64,000 nt of DNA, from the IMG/VR virus record IMGVR_UViG_3300005527_002139, positions 1 to 64,000 of that record; one strand, written 5' to 3'. A program made the position numbers and the translations under genes. Each line of letters begins with the position of its first letter. Position 1 is the stretch's first letter. Positions 17,426 to 25,677 of this stretch are shown in pieces. The notes beneath the pieces are model-generated. The model was given only the letters and a program-made list of their open reading frames with translations. It was not told where the DNA came from and searched no databases. The stretch comes from a virus.

Positions 17426-17886
17426 TTCTTGCTCCCTGGTGGTTTCGCTGCTTCGTTAAGAATATCAATAGCTTCGGGTGCTACTTTACACTCTTGATTG
17501 ATTATTTTTTCTATTTCTTTAATCTTATCTTGATAGATAACTACATTTTCTTTTACAACTTTAACACGGTCTTTGTAAACAGTAACAATTTCTTTGTTTA
17601 CTTGTTTTCCCTGTTCTTCAGCGATTCTAGCACGTTCTTCAGCAACACGAAGTTTTTCGCGCCATTCCATTTCAACACCTACACCACCTTTGAAATATAC
17701 ACCTACAATCAATAATACAATACTGACTATTTGTAAAATTAAATGATATGGAGCTATTGCTGGAAGCCAACGAACTACTCTGTGTAGTATAAAAAATGTA
17801 AAGAAAGTACCAATTGCGCCAGCGATAAGGATAGTGTTAACTACCCAAAGTAAAAAACTATCTGGCACAAAGGATAGCATCCACAT
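17422..17886 (-). CDS. Rz-like inner spanin candidate
   Basis: A 154-residue protein with two N-terminal membrane helices (about 10-35 and 48-65). A long charged coiled coil (70-130) and a single-cysteine region near the C-terminus follow. An anchored periplasmic coiled coil next to a small lipoprotein gene is the mark of an i-spanin/o-spanin pair. It lies just downstream of the endolysin gene. Two helices instead of one is unusual for Rz. Confidence 0.65.
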   Translation of the reverse strand: MWMLSFVPDSFLLWVVNTILIAGAIGTFFTFFILHRVVRWLPAIAPYHLILQIVSIVLLIVGVYFKGGVGVEMEWREKLRVAEERARIAEEQGKQVNKEIVTVYKDRVKVVKENVVIYQDKIKEIEKIINQECKVAPEAIDILNEAAKPPGSKK

Positions 17887-17887
17887 A

Positions 17888-18517
17888 TTAATGTCCTACA
17901 AACAAGTGTAATGCGTGATTGTAATGCTTGATGCGGTCTTCTAAACCAATAGTACCACCGTTGATACGCTTAGTTAGTGTAAGGATGTCTTTCTTATCAG
18001 CCCATTGATTAAGATTGTTCTGCTCCCAGAACCAGCAAGCTGATTGTACAGCACCTTCAAACGTTTGTAGGTACTCTGGAATTTCTTCTAATGGAGTATC
18101 AATAGCAGCCGCAAATAATGTGTAATTATTTTTACCTGTCAACTGAATAAGTCCTCGACCTAGATAACGGAAACCGTCACCACTAGCTTCGTCTCCGTTG
18201 CCCATACGATTCGCATATACTTTATTGGCAATCTTTTCTGGCTTTTTCTCGTAGGCCCTAGCTTCATCTAAAGTTTTAAAATACTTAGAAAAAGTCTTTG
18301 TCAAACTTTCTGCTTTATAGTTTAAATTTTCTTTAAGGAATTTAAAGCCACCTGATTCGTGAGCGCACTGTGCAACAAATGCTGCCACACGCTCAGGAGT
18401 ATGTATTTCGTATACTGGAAGGATTTCGCATAATGCACTGTACCAGTAATCTGTATATGGGTTCTTGCCAATTATTTCTGACAAATATTCTTTTTTAAAT
18501 TCAAATGTAAAACTCAT
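17888..18517 (-). CDS. Endolysin, GH19 chitinase-like
   Basis: A 209-residue protein of the class I chitinase/GH19 lysozyme family. It shows AQCAHESGGFKFLKENLNY (catalytic Glu after His), YKAESLTKTF, and GDGFRYLGRGLIQLTGKNNY. It hydrolyses peptidoglycan glycan strands. There is no signal peptide, so export depends on the holin. It is the first gene of the lysis cassette: endolysin, inner spanin, outer spanin, holin, small membrane protein. Confidence 0.93.
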   Translation of the reverse strand: MSFTFEFKKEYLSEIIGKNPYTDYWYSALCEILPVYEIHTPERVAAFVAQCAHESGGFKFLKENLNYKAESLTKTFSKYFKTLDEARAYEKKPEKIANKVYANRMGNGDEASGDGFRYLGRGLIQLTGKNNYTLFAAAIDTPLEEIPEYLQTFEGAVQSACWFWEQNNLNQWADKKDILTLTKRINGGTIGLEDRIKHYNHALHLFVGH

Positions 18518-18531
18518 TGTAGTTCCTTATT

Positions 18532-19245
18532 TTATAAACGTTCGAGAACTAGTGTTCTGCCGTTATTTTCTAGTGTAAGTTTTTTACCATATTTTGTAAT
18601 ATTGTAATTACCTATATATTTACTGAGATATATCACTTCTCCGAAGTCGTTAAAATTCAAACTTTCAGTAATGTTATTTAGTATAAGATGTTTTTCACCA
18701 ATATCTACAAATCTAAAATGCAATGGATCTGCATACATTTTTTTAATAGTAAGAATATCATCTAACATATCTATAGATTCAACAAAACTTTTACTAAAGA
18801 AATTTTTAAAATTATTCATGTTGCTTTCGTTAGCTACAATTCCATAGTTGTCAGGGTCGCTGGGTACAAATTGTTGTAAATTTTCTAACGTGGCTTCGTG
18901 GCTTCTAAAATCTTTATAATATCTAAATTTTAGTTTATCTTTATCTGCAAGTTTTTTGATACCGTCTACTATTTCAGCGATCTGTTCATGTGCTTCAGAA
19001 TTTCTTTCTAACTCTACAAAAACTTTAAAAGTACCATCGCTTTGTTCTCCTGCTGTTGTGTCTGCATCAAGAATAAAATCGTACCCTTTTTCTAAAAAAC
19101 TCACTAGATCGTCTGCAGGTTCTTTTGTTTTTACGCTGAAGCTTAGTGTGATAATGTTTTGATCATCGCCCATTTTAGAGGCAAATGAATCAATTTCAAA
19201 TATCTCGTAGATCATATCTCGTAGGTCACCTATTCGTAGTCCCAT
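18532..19245 (-). CDS. Conserved T4-like phage protein, probably virion-related
   Basis: A 237-residue acidic protein starting MGLRIGDLRDMIYEIFEIDSF. No enzyme motif was found. It is in one operon with the gene at 19245-19814, which has a GATAAATA late promoter, so it is probably made late and may be structural or assembly-related. The start overlaps the upstream stop. Confidence 0.7.
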   Translation of the reverse strand: MGLRIGDLRDMIYEIFEIDSFASKMGDDQNIITLSFSVKTKEPADDLVSFLEKGYDFILDADTTAGEQSDGTFKVFVELERNSEAHEQIAEIVDGIKKLADKDKLKFRYYKDFRSHEATLENLQQFVPSDPDNYGIVANESNMNNFKNFFSKSFVESIDMLDDILTIKKMYADPLHFRFVDIGEKHLILNNITESLNFNDFGEVIYLSKYIGNYNITKYGKKLTLENNGRTLVLERL

Positions 19246-19814
19246 TATGCTACACCTCCGGTTGGTTCGCTGCCGCTGGGTGCAGCCACTGCTCCGCCCG
19301 GTGCAGCTACTGGTGGAGCCATTGATTGATCAGCAGGTTGTGATTCTGATCCTGGAGAATTAGCAGCCACAGCAGGTTCAGTTTCAAAACTCTCCATTTC
19401 GTTATATCCTGTATAGATATCAACGATTAATTTCTTAGGCATTTGAATTTCAACAATCCATACTGGGTTTCTATCCAGCTTTCCTTTTTTAGTTCCTGGT
19501 CGAATATCATCAGGGTCTTTAATTTTTCTAGGAACAATGACGTAGTCTTTTTTATAGCCTATCTTACAATCATAGTCTACTAGACGCTTGCCTCCCATTG
19601 GATCCGGCATCTTGTTGCGTGGCCACATAAACGAGCATGTAACCCAATGGCGATCAATCACAGGGCCGCTTAAAAGTTCAGCATCTTCCCAATTAGCATA
19701 TACATAAAGATCTAGTTCGTCTAGAACTCGTTCGAAGTCTTTCAACACCTGAAAAGCAGTGTCGTTTTCGTATATTCCTTCGATGTTTTTAATAACGTCA
19801 TAAATGTCGTGCAT
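19245..19814 (-). CDS. Late phage protein with Pro/Ala/Gly-rich tail
   Basis: A 189-residue protein. The globular part (1-140) holds DLYVYANWEDAELLSGPV and FMWPRNKMPDPMGGKRL. A low-complexity Pro-Ala-Gly-Ser tail follows (about 145-189). The first gene of its operon, it has AGGA before the ATG and a GATAAATA promoter 28 bases upstream. Similar proteins accompany virion genes in T4-like marine phages; function not known. Confidence 0.75.
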   Translation of the reverse strand: MHDIYDVIKNIEGIYENDTAFQVLKDFERVLDELDLYVYANWEDAELLSGPVIDRHWVTCSFMWPRNKMPDPMGGKRLVDYDCKIGYKKDYVIVPRKIKDPDDIRPGTKKGKLDRNPVWIVEIQMPKKLIVDIYTGYNEMESFETEPAVAANSPGSESQPADQSMAPPVAAPGGAVAAPSGSEPTGGVA

Positions 19815-19841
19815 TGTGCTGTCCTATAAATCTACTATACT

Positions 19842-19849
19842 TATTTATC
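19842..19849 (-). promoter_or_regulatory. Late promoter GATAAATA
   Basis: GATAAATA reads leftward into the 19814 gene, leaving a leader of about 20 bases that ends in AGGACAGCACA. It is the same element as before the fibre genes. It lies back-to-back with the phoH leader. Confidence 0.65.
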
Positions 19850-19965
19850 GCATCAAAAAGATAACATTATGTTTTTACTTTTGGAGGTCTGAGCTAAATA
19901 TCTTTGTAGGGTGTTCCAGCCCGGAACGCTGTACACAGTTACTCAATATCCGTAAGGAGGACTTA

Positions 19966-20682
19966 ATGAGTGCAAAAAGAGCGTCTCGTACTAAAAAACA
20001 AAACTTTGAAAACGTTGTAGATATCAACAATTATAAACACAAGCGTCAAGTGCAAATTCTTCCACGCAATAAACACCAAGAAACTTACATGCTAAAATTA
20101 CTAGATCCAAAGAAAGATATAGTCTTCGGAGTGGGTCCAGCAGGAACCGGCAAAACGCTTATTGCGGTGCAGGTGGCTGTAAAATTGTTTAAAGAAGGCG
20201 AAATTGACAAAATTATTGTTACAAGACCAGCAGTATCAGTAGATGAGGATATAGGATTTTTACCAGGCACACTAGAACAAAAGATGGCACCGTGGACAAG
20301 ACCTATATTTGACGTCTTACGCGAATACTTTAATGCTAAGGAAATAGAAGGCATGATAGAAGAAGGCATCATTGAAATTGCACCCCTAGCCTATATGCGA
20401 GGCAGGACATTCAAAAATGCATTTATTCTAGCTGATGAAATGCAAAATGCAACTCAAAATCAAATGAAAATGCTCTTAACTAGATTAGGAGAAGGCTCAA
20501 TGATGGCTGTAACAGGAGATTTAGCTCAAGCAGATCGTTTAAAAGATAACGGCTTGATAAGTTTTATCGAACAGCTTGAATCCAAACAATTAAAACATTT
20601 GGACATAGTCCGTTTCGAACAAGGAGACATCGAACGTCACGAGGCAGTTAAGGAAGTATTACAACTTTACGGAGATGAATAA
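19966..20682 (+). CDS. phoH: PhoH-family ATPase
   Basis: A 238-residue protein with Walker A GPAGTGKT (about 53-60), the family signature TRPAVSVDEDIGFLPG, and Walker B-like AFILADEMQN. PhoH-like ATPases are frequent in marine phages; their role (RNA helicase or phosphate-stress related) is unsettled. The start at 19966 has a perfect AAGGAGG six bases upstream. The leader (about 19870-19960) contains the hairpin GTTCC-agccc-GGAAC. A factor-independent terminator follows. Confidence 0.95.
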   Translation: MSAKRASRTKKQNFENVVDINNYKHKRQVQILPRNKHQETYMLKLLDPKKDIVFGVGPAGTGKTLIAVQVAVKLFKEGEIDKIIVTRPAVSVDEDIGFLPGTLEQKMAPWTRPIFDVLREYFNAKEIEGMIEEGIIEIAPLAYMRGRTFKNAFILADEMQNATQNQMKMLLTRLGEGSMMAVTGDLAQADRLKDNGLISFIEQLESKQLKHLDIVRFEQGDIERHEAVKEVLQLYGDE

Positions 20683-20699
20683 GTAATATAGACTAAAAG

Positions 20700-20723
20700 G
20701 AAAAGGGCTTACGAGCCCTTTTC
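20700..20723. terminator. Bidirectional terminator between phoH and dCMP deaminase
   Basis: A perfect 10-bp hairpin (GAAAAGGGCT-tacg-AGCCCTTTTC) with A-rich and T-rich flanks can stop both convergent units. The deaminase stop codon lies inside the stem. Confidence 0.8.
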
Positions 20724-21179
20724 TACTTTAATAACATTGATATTTGACTTTTGTAAAAAGTCTAGACCATCGTTGAGTCTGTATGGATGGGCATAATAAA
20801 CAGCTTTTATGCCACTTTGATAGATCAATTTAGCACATTCCATGCAAGGTTGGTGCGTTACAAATAACGTAGCACCATCTCCGCTCTCAGAACTGCGGGC
20901 TAATTTTGCTATGGCGTTTGACTCTGCGTGTAAAACCTCTGGTCTCGTTTTTAAACCTCTATTAACTAGAGATTGTGACTCTCCAAACACTGCATCACTA
21001 AATCCAATATCTTCGTGTTCGCAATTATTGTCCCACCCACTAGGCATACCGTTATAGCCAATACTGATAATCCTATCATCTTTAACAACAATAGCACCAA
21101 CTTGCAGTCGTTTAGCAGAACTTAATTTGCTAAACCTGTCAGCAACATCCATGTATGCATCTACAAACTTTGCTTTCAT
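20709..21179 (-). CDS. dCMP deaminase
   Basis: A 156-residue zinc deaminase with HAE (VLHAESNAIA, about 83) and PCMEC (about 111), which provide the zinc ligands and catalytic Glu. SIGYNGMPSGWDNNC is typical of phage and eukaryotic dCMP deaminases. It makes dUMP for thymidylate synthesis and is followed in function by ThyX, whose gene overlaps it by ATGA. Confidence 0.94.
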   Translation of the reverse strand: MKAKFVDAYMDVADRFSKLSSAKRLQVGAIVVKDDRIISIGYNGMPSGWDNNCEHEDIGFSDAVFGESQSLVNRGLKTRPEVLHAESNAIAKLARSSESGDGATLFVTHQPCMECAKLIYQSGIKAVYYAHPYRLNDGLDFLQKSNINVIKVEKGS

Positions 21180-21877
21180 AATTCATTCATCAACGGAAAG
21201 ATCTTTCCAATGATTTCTGCACAAGCAATCGCAATAGCCATGTGTTCTTTCTGTGTGCCATTTGCACTGCGTAGTTCAATATAGTGTAACCAGCTACGCA
21301 AACTGCCTTGCATGTATAATCGTGTCTTGGTAATGCCTTCTGGCAAAACCTTACGTGCTTGTTCTTTAGCAATACCGTTTTTAATAGCCCAGTCGTATTC
21401 TTTCTTACAGTTATGTGCTACTCGCATCTGTGCATGCAACCAGTCTATGGCTAACTGACGGTCTTCAGTTTCAATACTGTTCTGACGATTCTTTTCATCT
21501 TGCAATCTTGCTTCTGAATATTCAAACATGTCGCCCATGTCTTCTGGGTTAGCATACCTCTGGCTAAACTCTTGAAAGGAAAAACTGCGATGACGCACAA
21601 TTTGATGTGCAATATCACGAGTAGTATCAATTTCGAGAGTAGCATTAACCATCTCGAGTGGACTCCAGTGACTGTGTTTGATCAAATATTTGATAAGTTT
21701 AGCACTAGTTTCTTCATTCATTTGGTTAGCTGGGTTACTAACTCTTGCGCAAAACGCAATTAGATCTTGAATGTCTGCAAATTCTGGTTCTGTTTTACCC
21801 TTGGCCAGAGCTTCTGCTTTACATTCTTCTACAAATTCTGGGTCTGCTACAGTATAGCCTACAATACGAACTCTCAT
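21176..21877 (-). CDS. thyX: Flavin-dependent thymidylate synthase
   Basis: A 233-residue protein with the ThyX signature RHRSFSFQEFSQRY (about 94-107) and the downstream E-Q-A-R-K-V-L-P-E motif that binds dUMP and FAD. It methylates dUMP to dTMP using methylene-THF and NADPH. It is coupled to the dCMP deaminase gene. The upstream clamp-loader gene ends 21 bases before it. Confidence 0.96.
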   Translation of the reverse strand: MRVRIVGYTVADPEFVEECKAEALAKGKTEPEFADIQDLIAFCARVSNPANQMNEETSAKLIKYLIKHSHWSPLEMVNATLEIDTTRDIAHQIVRHRSFSFQEFSQRYANPEDMGDMFEYSEARLQDEKNRQNSIETEDRQLAIDWLHAQMRVAHNCKKEYDWAIKNGIAKEQARKVLPEGITKTRLYMQGSLRSWLHYIELRSANGTQKEHMAIAIACAEIIGKIFPLMNEL

Positions 21878-21898
21878 TTAATTTCCTTTACTTAATTA

Positions 21899-22813
21899 TT
21901 ACAGTCTTGCAAGTCTAATAAGAGTTGCGGCAAGATTTATTTCTGGATCTACTACAAGAGTATGATCAACTAATCCTTGTTTGATAGTAAGCACCGCAGA
22001 GTTTTGTTTTTCTTCGTCACCAAACAGTTCAATATTGTCATAAAGCCAGCGGAAAATATCTTCCATTTCTTCAGGTCGAACACTTCCGCACAGTAGTTTT
22101 CGTGCTTCGCTGATCTTACCAGCTTTAAATAGTTCTACCATATGAATCTTCCAGTCTGCTTCACCAGTGTCTGCCTCATTGGGTTTTACTAATTTACCTT
22201 CTTGACTGTTCATTTGAACAGTATTAATGCACTTACGGAGGTCTGGATATGTTGCTTTAACATATGTGTCAAGAGTATCAATGTCAAATTCTACTTCTTC
22301 AGTGATAAGGATCTCAGCTACTCTAGCAGTAAACTCAGTTTGATCTACTTTTGCAACGTGGAAGCCTTGACAGCGACTGTGAATCGCAGGAATGATCCTG
22401 TTAGGATAGTTACAAGTTAGAATAAATCTTGCTGTGGTATGATACTCTTCCATAACACCGCGCAAGATAGCCTGTGCATTTGGAGTTAAGTAATCTGCCT
22501 CATCCAGCAGTACAACCTTGAACGGGCCAAACGGAATCATTTGTACAAAGTTTGTGATTTTGTCACGAATAGTATCTGCATTGTTTTCACGACTTGCGTT
22601 AATCTCCATAATGTCTAGATCGTTAATATCTAATTCATTAAACAAAATCCGAGCAAGAGTGGTTTTACCAATACCTGCATTGCCACTAAACAGTAAGTGA
22701 GGAATACTTTGGTCTTTAATCCATTGCTGTATTTGTTTTCGTTGTGCGTCATCTCGGAACACATATCCGTTGACCTTTTTAGGACGATACTTTTCTACCC
22801 ATAGTTCTTTCAT
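21899..22813 (-). CDS. 44: Sliding-clamp loader ATPase subunit (gp44-like)
   Basis: A 304-residue AAA+ protein with the start MKELWVEKYRPKKVNGYV, Walker A GNAGIGKT, Walker B VVLLDEADYL, sensor 1 FILTCNYPN and the SRC motif (HSRCQ). This is the T4 gp44/RFC-small-subunit layout. It loads the clamp onto primer junctions for phage replication. The small subunit gp62 is not obvious next to it; the 63-residue protein upstream is too short. Confidence 0.94.
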   Translation of the reverse strand: MKELWVEKYRPKKVNGYVFRDDAQRKQIQQWIKDQSIPHLLFSGNAGIGKTTLARILFNELDINDLDIMEINASRENNADTIRDKITNFVQMIPFGPFKVVLLDEADYLTPNAQAILRGVMEEYHTTARFILTCNYPNRIIPAIHSRCQGFHVAKVDQTEFTARVAEILITEEVEFDIDTLDTYVKATYPDLRKCINTVQMNSQEGKLVKPNEADTGEADWKIHMVELFKAGKISEARKLLCGSVRPEEMEDIFRWLYDNIELFGDEEKQNSAVLTIKQGLVDHTLVVDPEINLAATLIRLARL

Positions 22814-23001
22814 TCTTCTGCCTTGTTAATAATATTTTGTGTTAGTATATTAATTGATGCATCGGTTCTTAAATATTGATGCAATCGATCTGCACAGGAT
22901 CTAATGTCGTCGCTTAATTGACCTCGACCAATTCTTTTTTCAACAGTTCTAGCTGTGTCATGTAATGCTATTACAGCATCTTCTAATTCTAAGTTTCTCA
23001 A
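22810..23001 (-). CDS. Small unknown protein with TTG start
   Basis: A 63-residue helical protein. There is no internal ATG. The TTG at 23001 overlaps the stop of the upstream gene as TTGA, so it is probably read by coupled re-initiation. Its own stop overlaps the clamp-loader start by ATGA. A partner of the clamp loader is possible by position only. Confidence 0.65.
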   Translation of the reverse strand: MRNLELEDAVIALHDTARTVEKRIGRGQLSDDIRSCADRLHQYLRTDASINILTQNIINKAEE

Positions 23002-23168
23002 AATTTAAACCAGCCTTTAATAGTTTGTACTAAATTATAATATCGCATCTTGTAATTGTCAAGTACGATTTCGTTAAACATGGGATGGCGATGCGGGCAA
23101 CGACCTTGTCGCCAGTCACATCCATAACCATTTTCTTTTAAATTTTCACCGCAAGTATCACATTTCAT
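22998..23168 (-). CDS. 56-residue zinc-binding-type protein
   Basis: A 56-codon gene with ATG at 23168 (ATGA overlap with the upstream stop) and TGA at 22998. It has C-x2-C (CDTC), then C17 and C24 with two nearby histidines (CPHRHP), a likely single zinc site. The C-terminus is aromatic and basic. It sits in a run of six coupled genes (24.4-21.9 kb). Confidence 0.75.
   Translation of the reverse strand: MKCDTCGENLKENGYGCDWRQGRCPHRHPMFNEIVLDNYKMRYYNLVQTIKGWFKF
23034..23062 (-). promoter_or_regulatory. Sigma70 promoter TTGACA-17-TATAAT inside a gene
   Basis: TTGACA at 23062-23057, a 17-base spacer, and TATAAT at 23039-23034. It lies in the 3' part of the 56-residue gene and would add transcription of the 63-residue gene and the clamp loader. 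It may be fortuitous, but it matches consensus at all 12 positions. Confidence 0.6.
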
Positions 23169-23569
23169 TTTGTGGCCTCTATTACACGTTGTCTTAATTC
23201 TGAAGTTGAAAAACTGTGTCTACGTTTATTAAAGTAAAATTCCATAGGAATGTCGTGTCCCGTAAATTCTTTACTTTGATACTCTTCACCTAAAATTCTA
23301 ATATTGATAGGAAACGATAAAAGAATATCGCGTAACTCTCGCTCAGTGGAGTAAGGTACGATTTGATCTACAAATTTACAAGCCTTCAATTGTGCCCAAC
23401 GTTCAAATACTCCTTGTACAGGTTTATTTTTAGTATCGGGCCTATCAAGTGTAGGGTCAGTCTGTAATCCTACAATTAAAAACTCACATTGTGTTTTTGC
23501 CTCTTCCAGCATCATTACATGCCCGGCATGAAACAAATCAAAAGTTGAACAAGTAAAACCTATTTTCAT
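23165..23569 (-). CDS. Cytidylyltransferase-like protein (TagD/GCT type)
   Basis: A 134-residue protein with the family HxGH motif in TFDLFHAGHVMML (about 9-21), the ribose-binding QGVFERWAQLKACKFVD segment, and a C-terminal FSTSELRQR (RTxGISTT-like) motif. This is the glycerol-3-phosphate cytidylyltransferase size class. The natural substrate in phages is unknown; nucleotide-sugar or lipid-head-group activation are options. ATGA overlaps on both sides. Confidence 0.85.
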   Translation of the reverse strand: MKIGFTCSTFDLFHAGHVMMLEEAKTQCEFLIVGLQTDPTLDRPDTKNKPVQGVFERWAQLKACKFVDQIVPYSTERELRDILLSFPINIRILGEEYQSKEFTGHDIPMEFYFNKRRHSFSTSELRQRVIEATK

Positions 23570-23910
23570 TGCTTAAAATCATCCTTAACTATATTGAGTA
23601 ATATATCAAAGTTATCTTTGGCTTTTTTAAGTGCTGGATACTTCTCCATCATTTCCTGTAGTCGTTGTTCTTCCATACGTTTTTCTCTAGCCCAGTCTAA
23701 CAAAGATTCAGTTTCACCTGTTAGTCCCACGCTGGCATAGCTCATACCTAAAGACTTCCAACTATTACCGTCACATACTTCCATACAATTCATGTTTGGG
23801 TTCCAGCGCATCATGCCTGCTCCTACTGCTCCGGGACTAATATACGGATTAGTACCTGAACCATCTGACACAGTAATATATCTACTGTTAGATGTAATGC
23901 CATTTATCAT
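23566..23910 (-). CDS. Conserved phage protein, possible structural
   Basis: A 114-residue protein. The N-terminal half is Gly/Ser/Asn rich (TVSDGSGTNPYISPGAVGAG, then MRWNPNMNCMEVCDG) and looks like a fibre-type beta domain. The C-terminal half is a charged helix. Its mixed position among replication genes is unusual. It overlaps both neighbours by ATGA. Confidence 0.7.
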   Translation of the reverse strand: MINGITSNSRYITVSDGSGTNPYISPGAVGAGMMRWNPNMNCMEVCDGNSWKSLGMSYASVGLTGETESLLDWAREKRMEEQRLQEMMEKYPALKKAKDNFDILLNIVKDDFKQ

Positions 23911-24446
23911 CTTGCTTTAACTCCAAAATGCTTGTAACTTTGTTGTACACACTTTGCTTGATAATAACAGTCAGCAAGCGCATTGTGTAAACTTTCTTGA
24001 ATTGCTTTTCGAGGATCTTGAGGCATCATAGAAAACAGTGTTCGACTATCGCGAATCTGCCAATAGTGCCACGGTGCAGGCTTTCCCAGTTGCTTGTAAA
24101 GATTTTGTAAAATAGCATAGTCAAACAACGGACCTTGACACCATAATACATCTAATCCTACGCAAAACTTGTTGATTGCTCTTGTAACTTGATCCATTGA
24201 CGCTCGTTTGTGTTCGCCAAATGCTTCTTCTTTGATAGCTTCGTCTTGTTTTGCCCACCAAGCTAGAGTATTGTCGTCAATAGTCCTGCCCATGGCCGTC
24301 TGTTCATCAACATCGCAACGCAAGTATAAACCGCTATGCGGTTCTGCATCAGTAAAAGGATCAAACTTAATAGCACCTATTGTCATTACGACACAATCAG
24401 GTTCTACACCAAGTGTTTCTAAGTCAATCATTCCGTGTGTGGCCAA
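23907..24446 (-). CDS. 3'-5' exonuclease, RNase H-fold (DnaQ/Rv2179c type)
   Basis: A 179-residue protein. MIDLETLG (about 6-13) holds the D-x-E pair, DNTLAWWAKQ is the hallmark of the phage/Rv2179c exoribonuclease group, and HNALADCYYQA carries the final H...D. It degrades nucleic acid 3' ends. TTG at 24446 is taken as start because AGGAG sits seven bases upstream; ATG at 24431 is the alternative. A sigma70 promoter lies just before. Confidence 0.82.
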   Translation of the reverse strand: MATHGMIDLETLGVEPDCVVMTIGAIKFDPFTDAEPHSGLYLRCDVDEQTAMGRTIDDNTLAWWAKQDEAIKEEAFGEHKRASMDQVTRAINKFCVGLDVLWCQGPLFDYAILQNLYKQLGKPAPWHYWQIRDSRTLFSMMPQDPRKAIQESLHNALADCYYQAKCVQQSYKHFGVKAR

Positions 24447-24472
24447 AAGAAAACTCCTAATAGTTTATATAC

Positions 24473-24501
24473 ATTATACTGCATAATCTATTAGGAGTCA
24501 A
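24473..24501 (-). promoter_or_regulatory. Sigma70 promoter TTGACT-17-TATAAT
   Basis: TTGACT at 24501-24496, a 17-base spacer, and TATAAT at 24478-24473. It drives the exonuclease-to-clamp-loader run of coupled genes, with a leader that carries AGGAG. Confidence 0.75.
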
Positions 24502-24511
24502 GTAATTTAGG

Positions 24512-24913
24512 TTAAACGCAGTCTGTTACAAATCCATTAGGTGGTATTTTGGTTACAAACGGTTTTAAATCCGGAGCAGTCCATCCCACAGGTTTCAATA
24601 CTTTGCCGTCCTCACGCTTTCGAACCTTGCCAGTGTCCTTATCAATCTTAGCAAAGTTAGTACGCATAACTTCTTTCCATGCACCTTCTGCATCAAATCC
24701 TGCACTGTGAATAGCTCCAATTGTTACAACTAAAATATCAATTAAAGCATCTAATGCTTCTACATTATCATTCATATCACAGGCATGTTTAAATTCTTTA
24801 TACTCTTCTTCTATCAATTTTGTATACAGACCAAATTGATTTAAGTTACTCTCACCAACTGTTTGGTCACAGGCTCGCATAAATTTTTCTTGATCTCTGA
24901 AGGGATTTGTCAT
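24512..24913 (-). CDS. MazG/PRA-PH-like NTP pyrophosphohydrolase
   Basis: A 133-residue helical protein with the E-E-x-x-E...D-x-x-x-D pattern of all-alpha NTP pyrophosphohydrolases: EEEYKEF near 32 and DALIDILVV near 54, then FAKIDKDTGKVRKREDGKVL. It hydrolyses (d)NTPs to monophosphates, either for nucleotide pool cleaning or for lowering alarmone precursors. ATGA overlap with the GroES-like gene. Confidence 0.85.
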   Translation of the reverse strand: MTNPFRDQEKFMRACDQTVGESNLNQFGLYTKLIEEEYKEFKHACDMNDNVEALDALIDILVVTIGAIHSAGFDAEGAWKEVMRTNFAKIDKDTGKVRKREDGKVLKPVGWTAPDLKPFVTKIPPNGFVTDCV

Positions 24914-25311
24914 TTTATAAAATCTTCCGGTTTAATAGTAGTACTAGATCCGTTGGCATATTCTTGACCAACATAAACATCATTTGGTTTTTCATCTGCA
25001 TAGGCAAGAACACTTTCAGATTCAACCATACGTAGCTCTTTTTCGCCTTCTCCGTCATCAACTTTGAACCCTCGAGTCCAGCGTCCGTGTTCAACTAGGA
25101 TCCACTGTCCAATCTCATAAGGATCTTTATTATTTGGACCTTTACAGTAAACCTTTGCCCAGCGAGGATAAATTCCTCGAGTAGTTCCGTCGTCTGACGT
25201 TAGCACAATGCCGCTTGTAGTTTTTTGCTCACCAAAGTACATATCGGAGACTAGTACTCTATTACTAACTGCTCTTGGTTTGCCTTTGGTAACGTTAAGC
25301 TGAATACTCAT
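24910..25311 (-). CDS. GroES-like co-chaperonin (gp31 role)
   Basis: A 133-residue protein with the cpn10 layout. VSNRVLVSDMYFGEQ leads into a mobile-loop-like KTTSGIVLTSDDGT, then IGQWILVEHGRWTRGF and a late ESVLAYADEKPND. T4 gp31 plays this role and works with host GroEL to fold the capsid protein. The motif order fits GroES better than any other family. It overlaps the genes on both sides. Confidence 0.8.
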   Translation of the reverse strand: MSIQLNVTKGKPRAVSNRVLVSDMYFGEQKTTSGIVLTSDDGTTRGIYPRWAKVYCKGPNNKDPYEIGQWILVEHGRWTRGFKVDDGEGEKELRMVESESVLAYADEKPNDVYVGQEYANGSSTTIKPEDFIK

Positions 25312-25649
25312 TAACGCCCTCTTTTTGTAACTTTAACTTCGTCTGCCGGAACAAAATTACCTTCGTCGTCCTCAACCCATTCTTCTTCACTTGCTGTTTC
25401 TGTAACAGTTTTAGCTTTTCTTACTGGCGTTTGATCTGCTACACCTTGTGCTGTGTCGTAATATTCTTTAAGAACATCTTCCCGCTTACGAATAACTTTC
25501 CCGCCAGGACCTAATTCATCTCCTCTAGCATTTACGCGAGCATTACCTACAGCAGGTGTAAGTTCGTTGCGCTGCCTAAGCATGTCCATATCAACTATTT
25601 TGCCTTGGGCAGTTTTGTAAATCTTTTTTTGTGGTTGTTTCATTGGCAT
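25311..25649 (-). CDS. Conserved T4-like phage protein of unknown function
   Basis: A 112-residue basic-then-acidic protein. It contains KIYKTAQGKIVDMDMLRQRN and GNARVNARGDELGPGGKVI, blocks that recur in marine T4-like phages. The C-terminus is acidic (EEEWVEDDEGNFVPADEV) and then basic. Disordered character and location suggest a head or assembly accessory, unproven. Confidence 0.75.
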   Translation of the reverse strand: MPMKQPQKKIYKTAQGKIVDMDMLRQRNELTPAVGNARVNARGDELGPGGKVIRKREDVLKEYYDTAQGVADQTPVRKAKTVTETASEEEWVEDDEGNFVPADEVKVTKRGR

Positions 25650-25677
25650 ATTAATTCTCCTAATATTATATATGTAC

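Noticed and set aside
19804-19965. Longer N-terminus for PhoH
   Set aside because: The upstream frame covers the leader hairpin and lacks a ribosome site; ATG 19966 has AAGGAGG.
22810-23001. Small clamp-loader subunit (gp62)
   Set aside because: At 63 residues it is much too short, and no similarity to gp62 could be seen.
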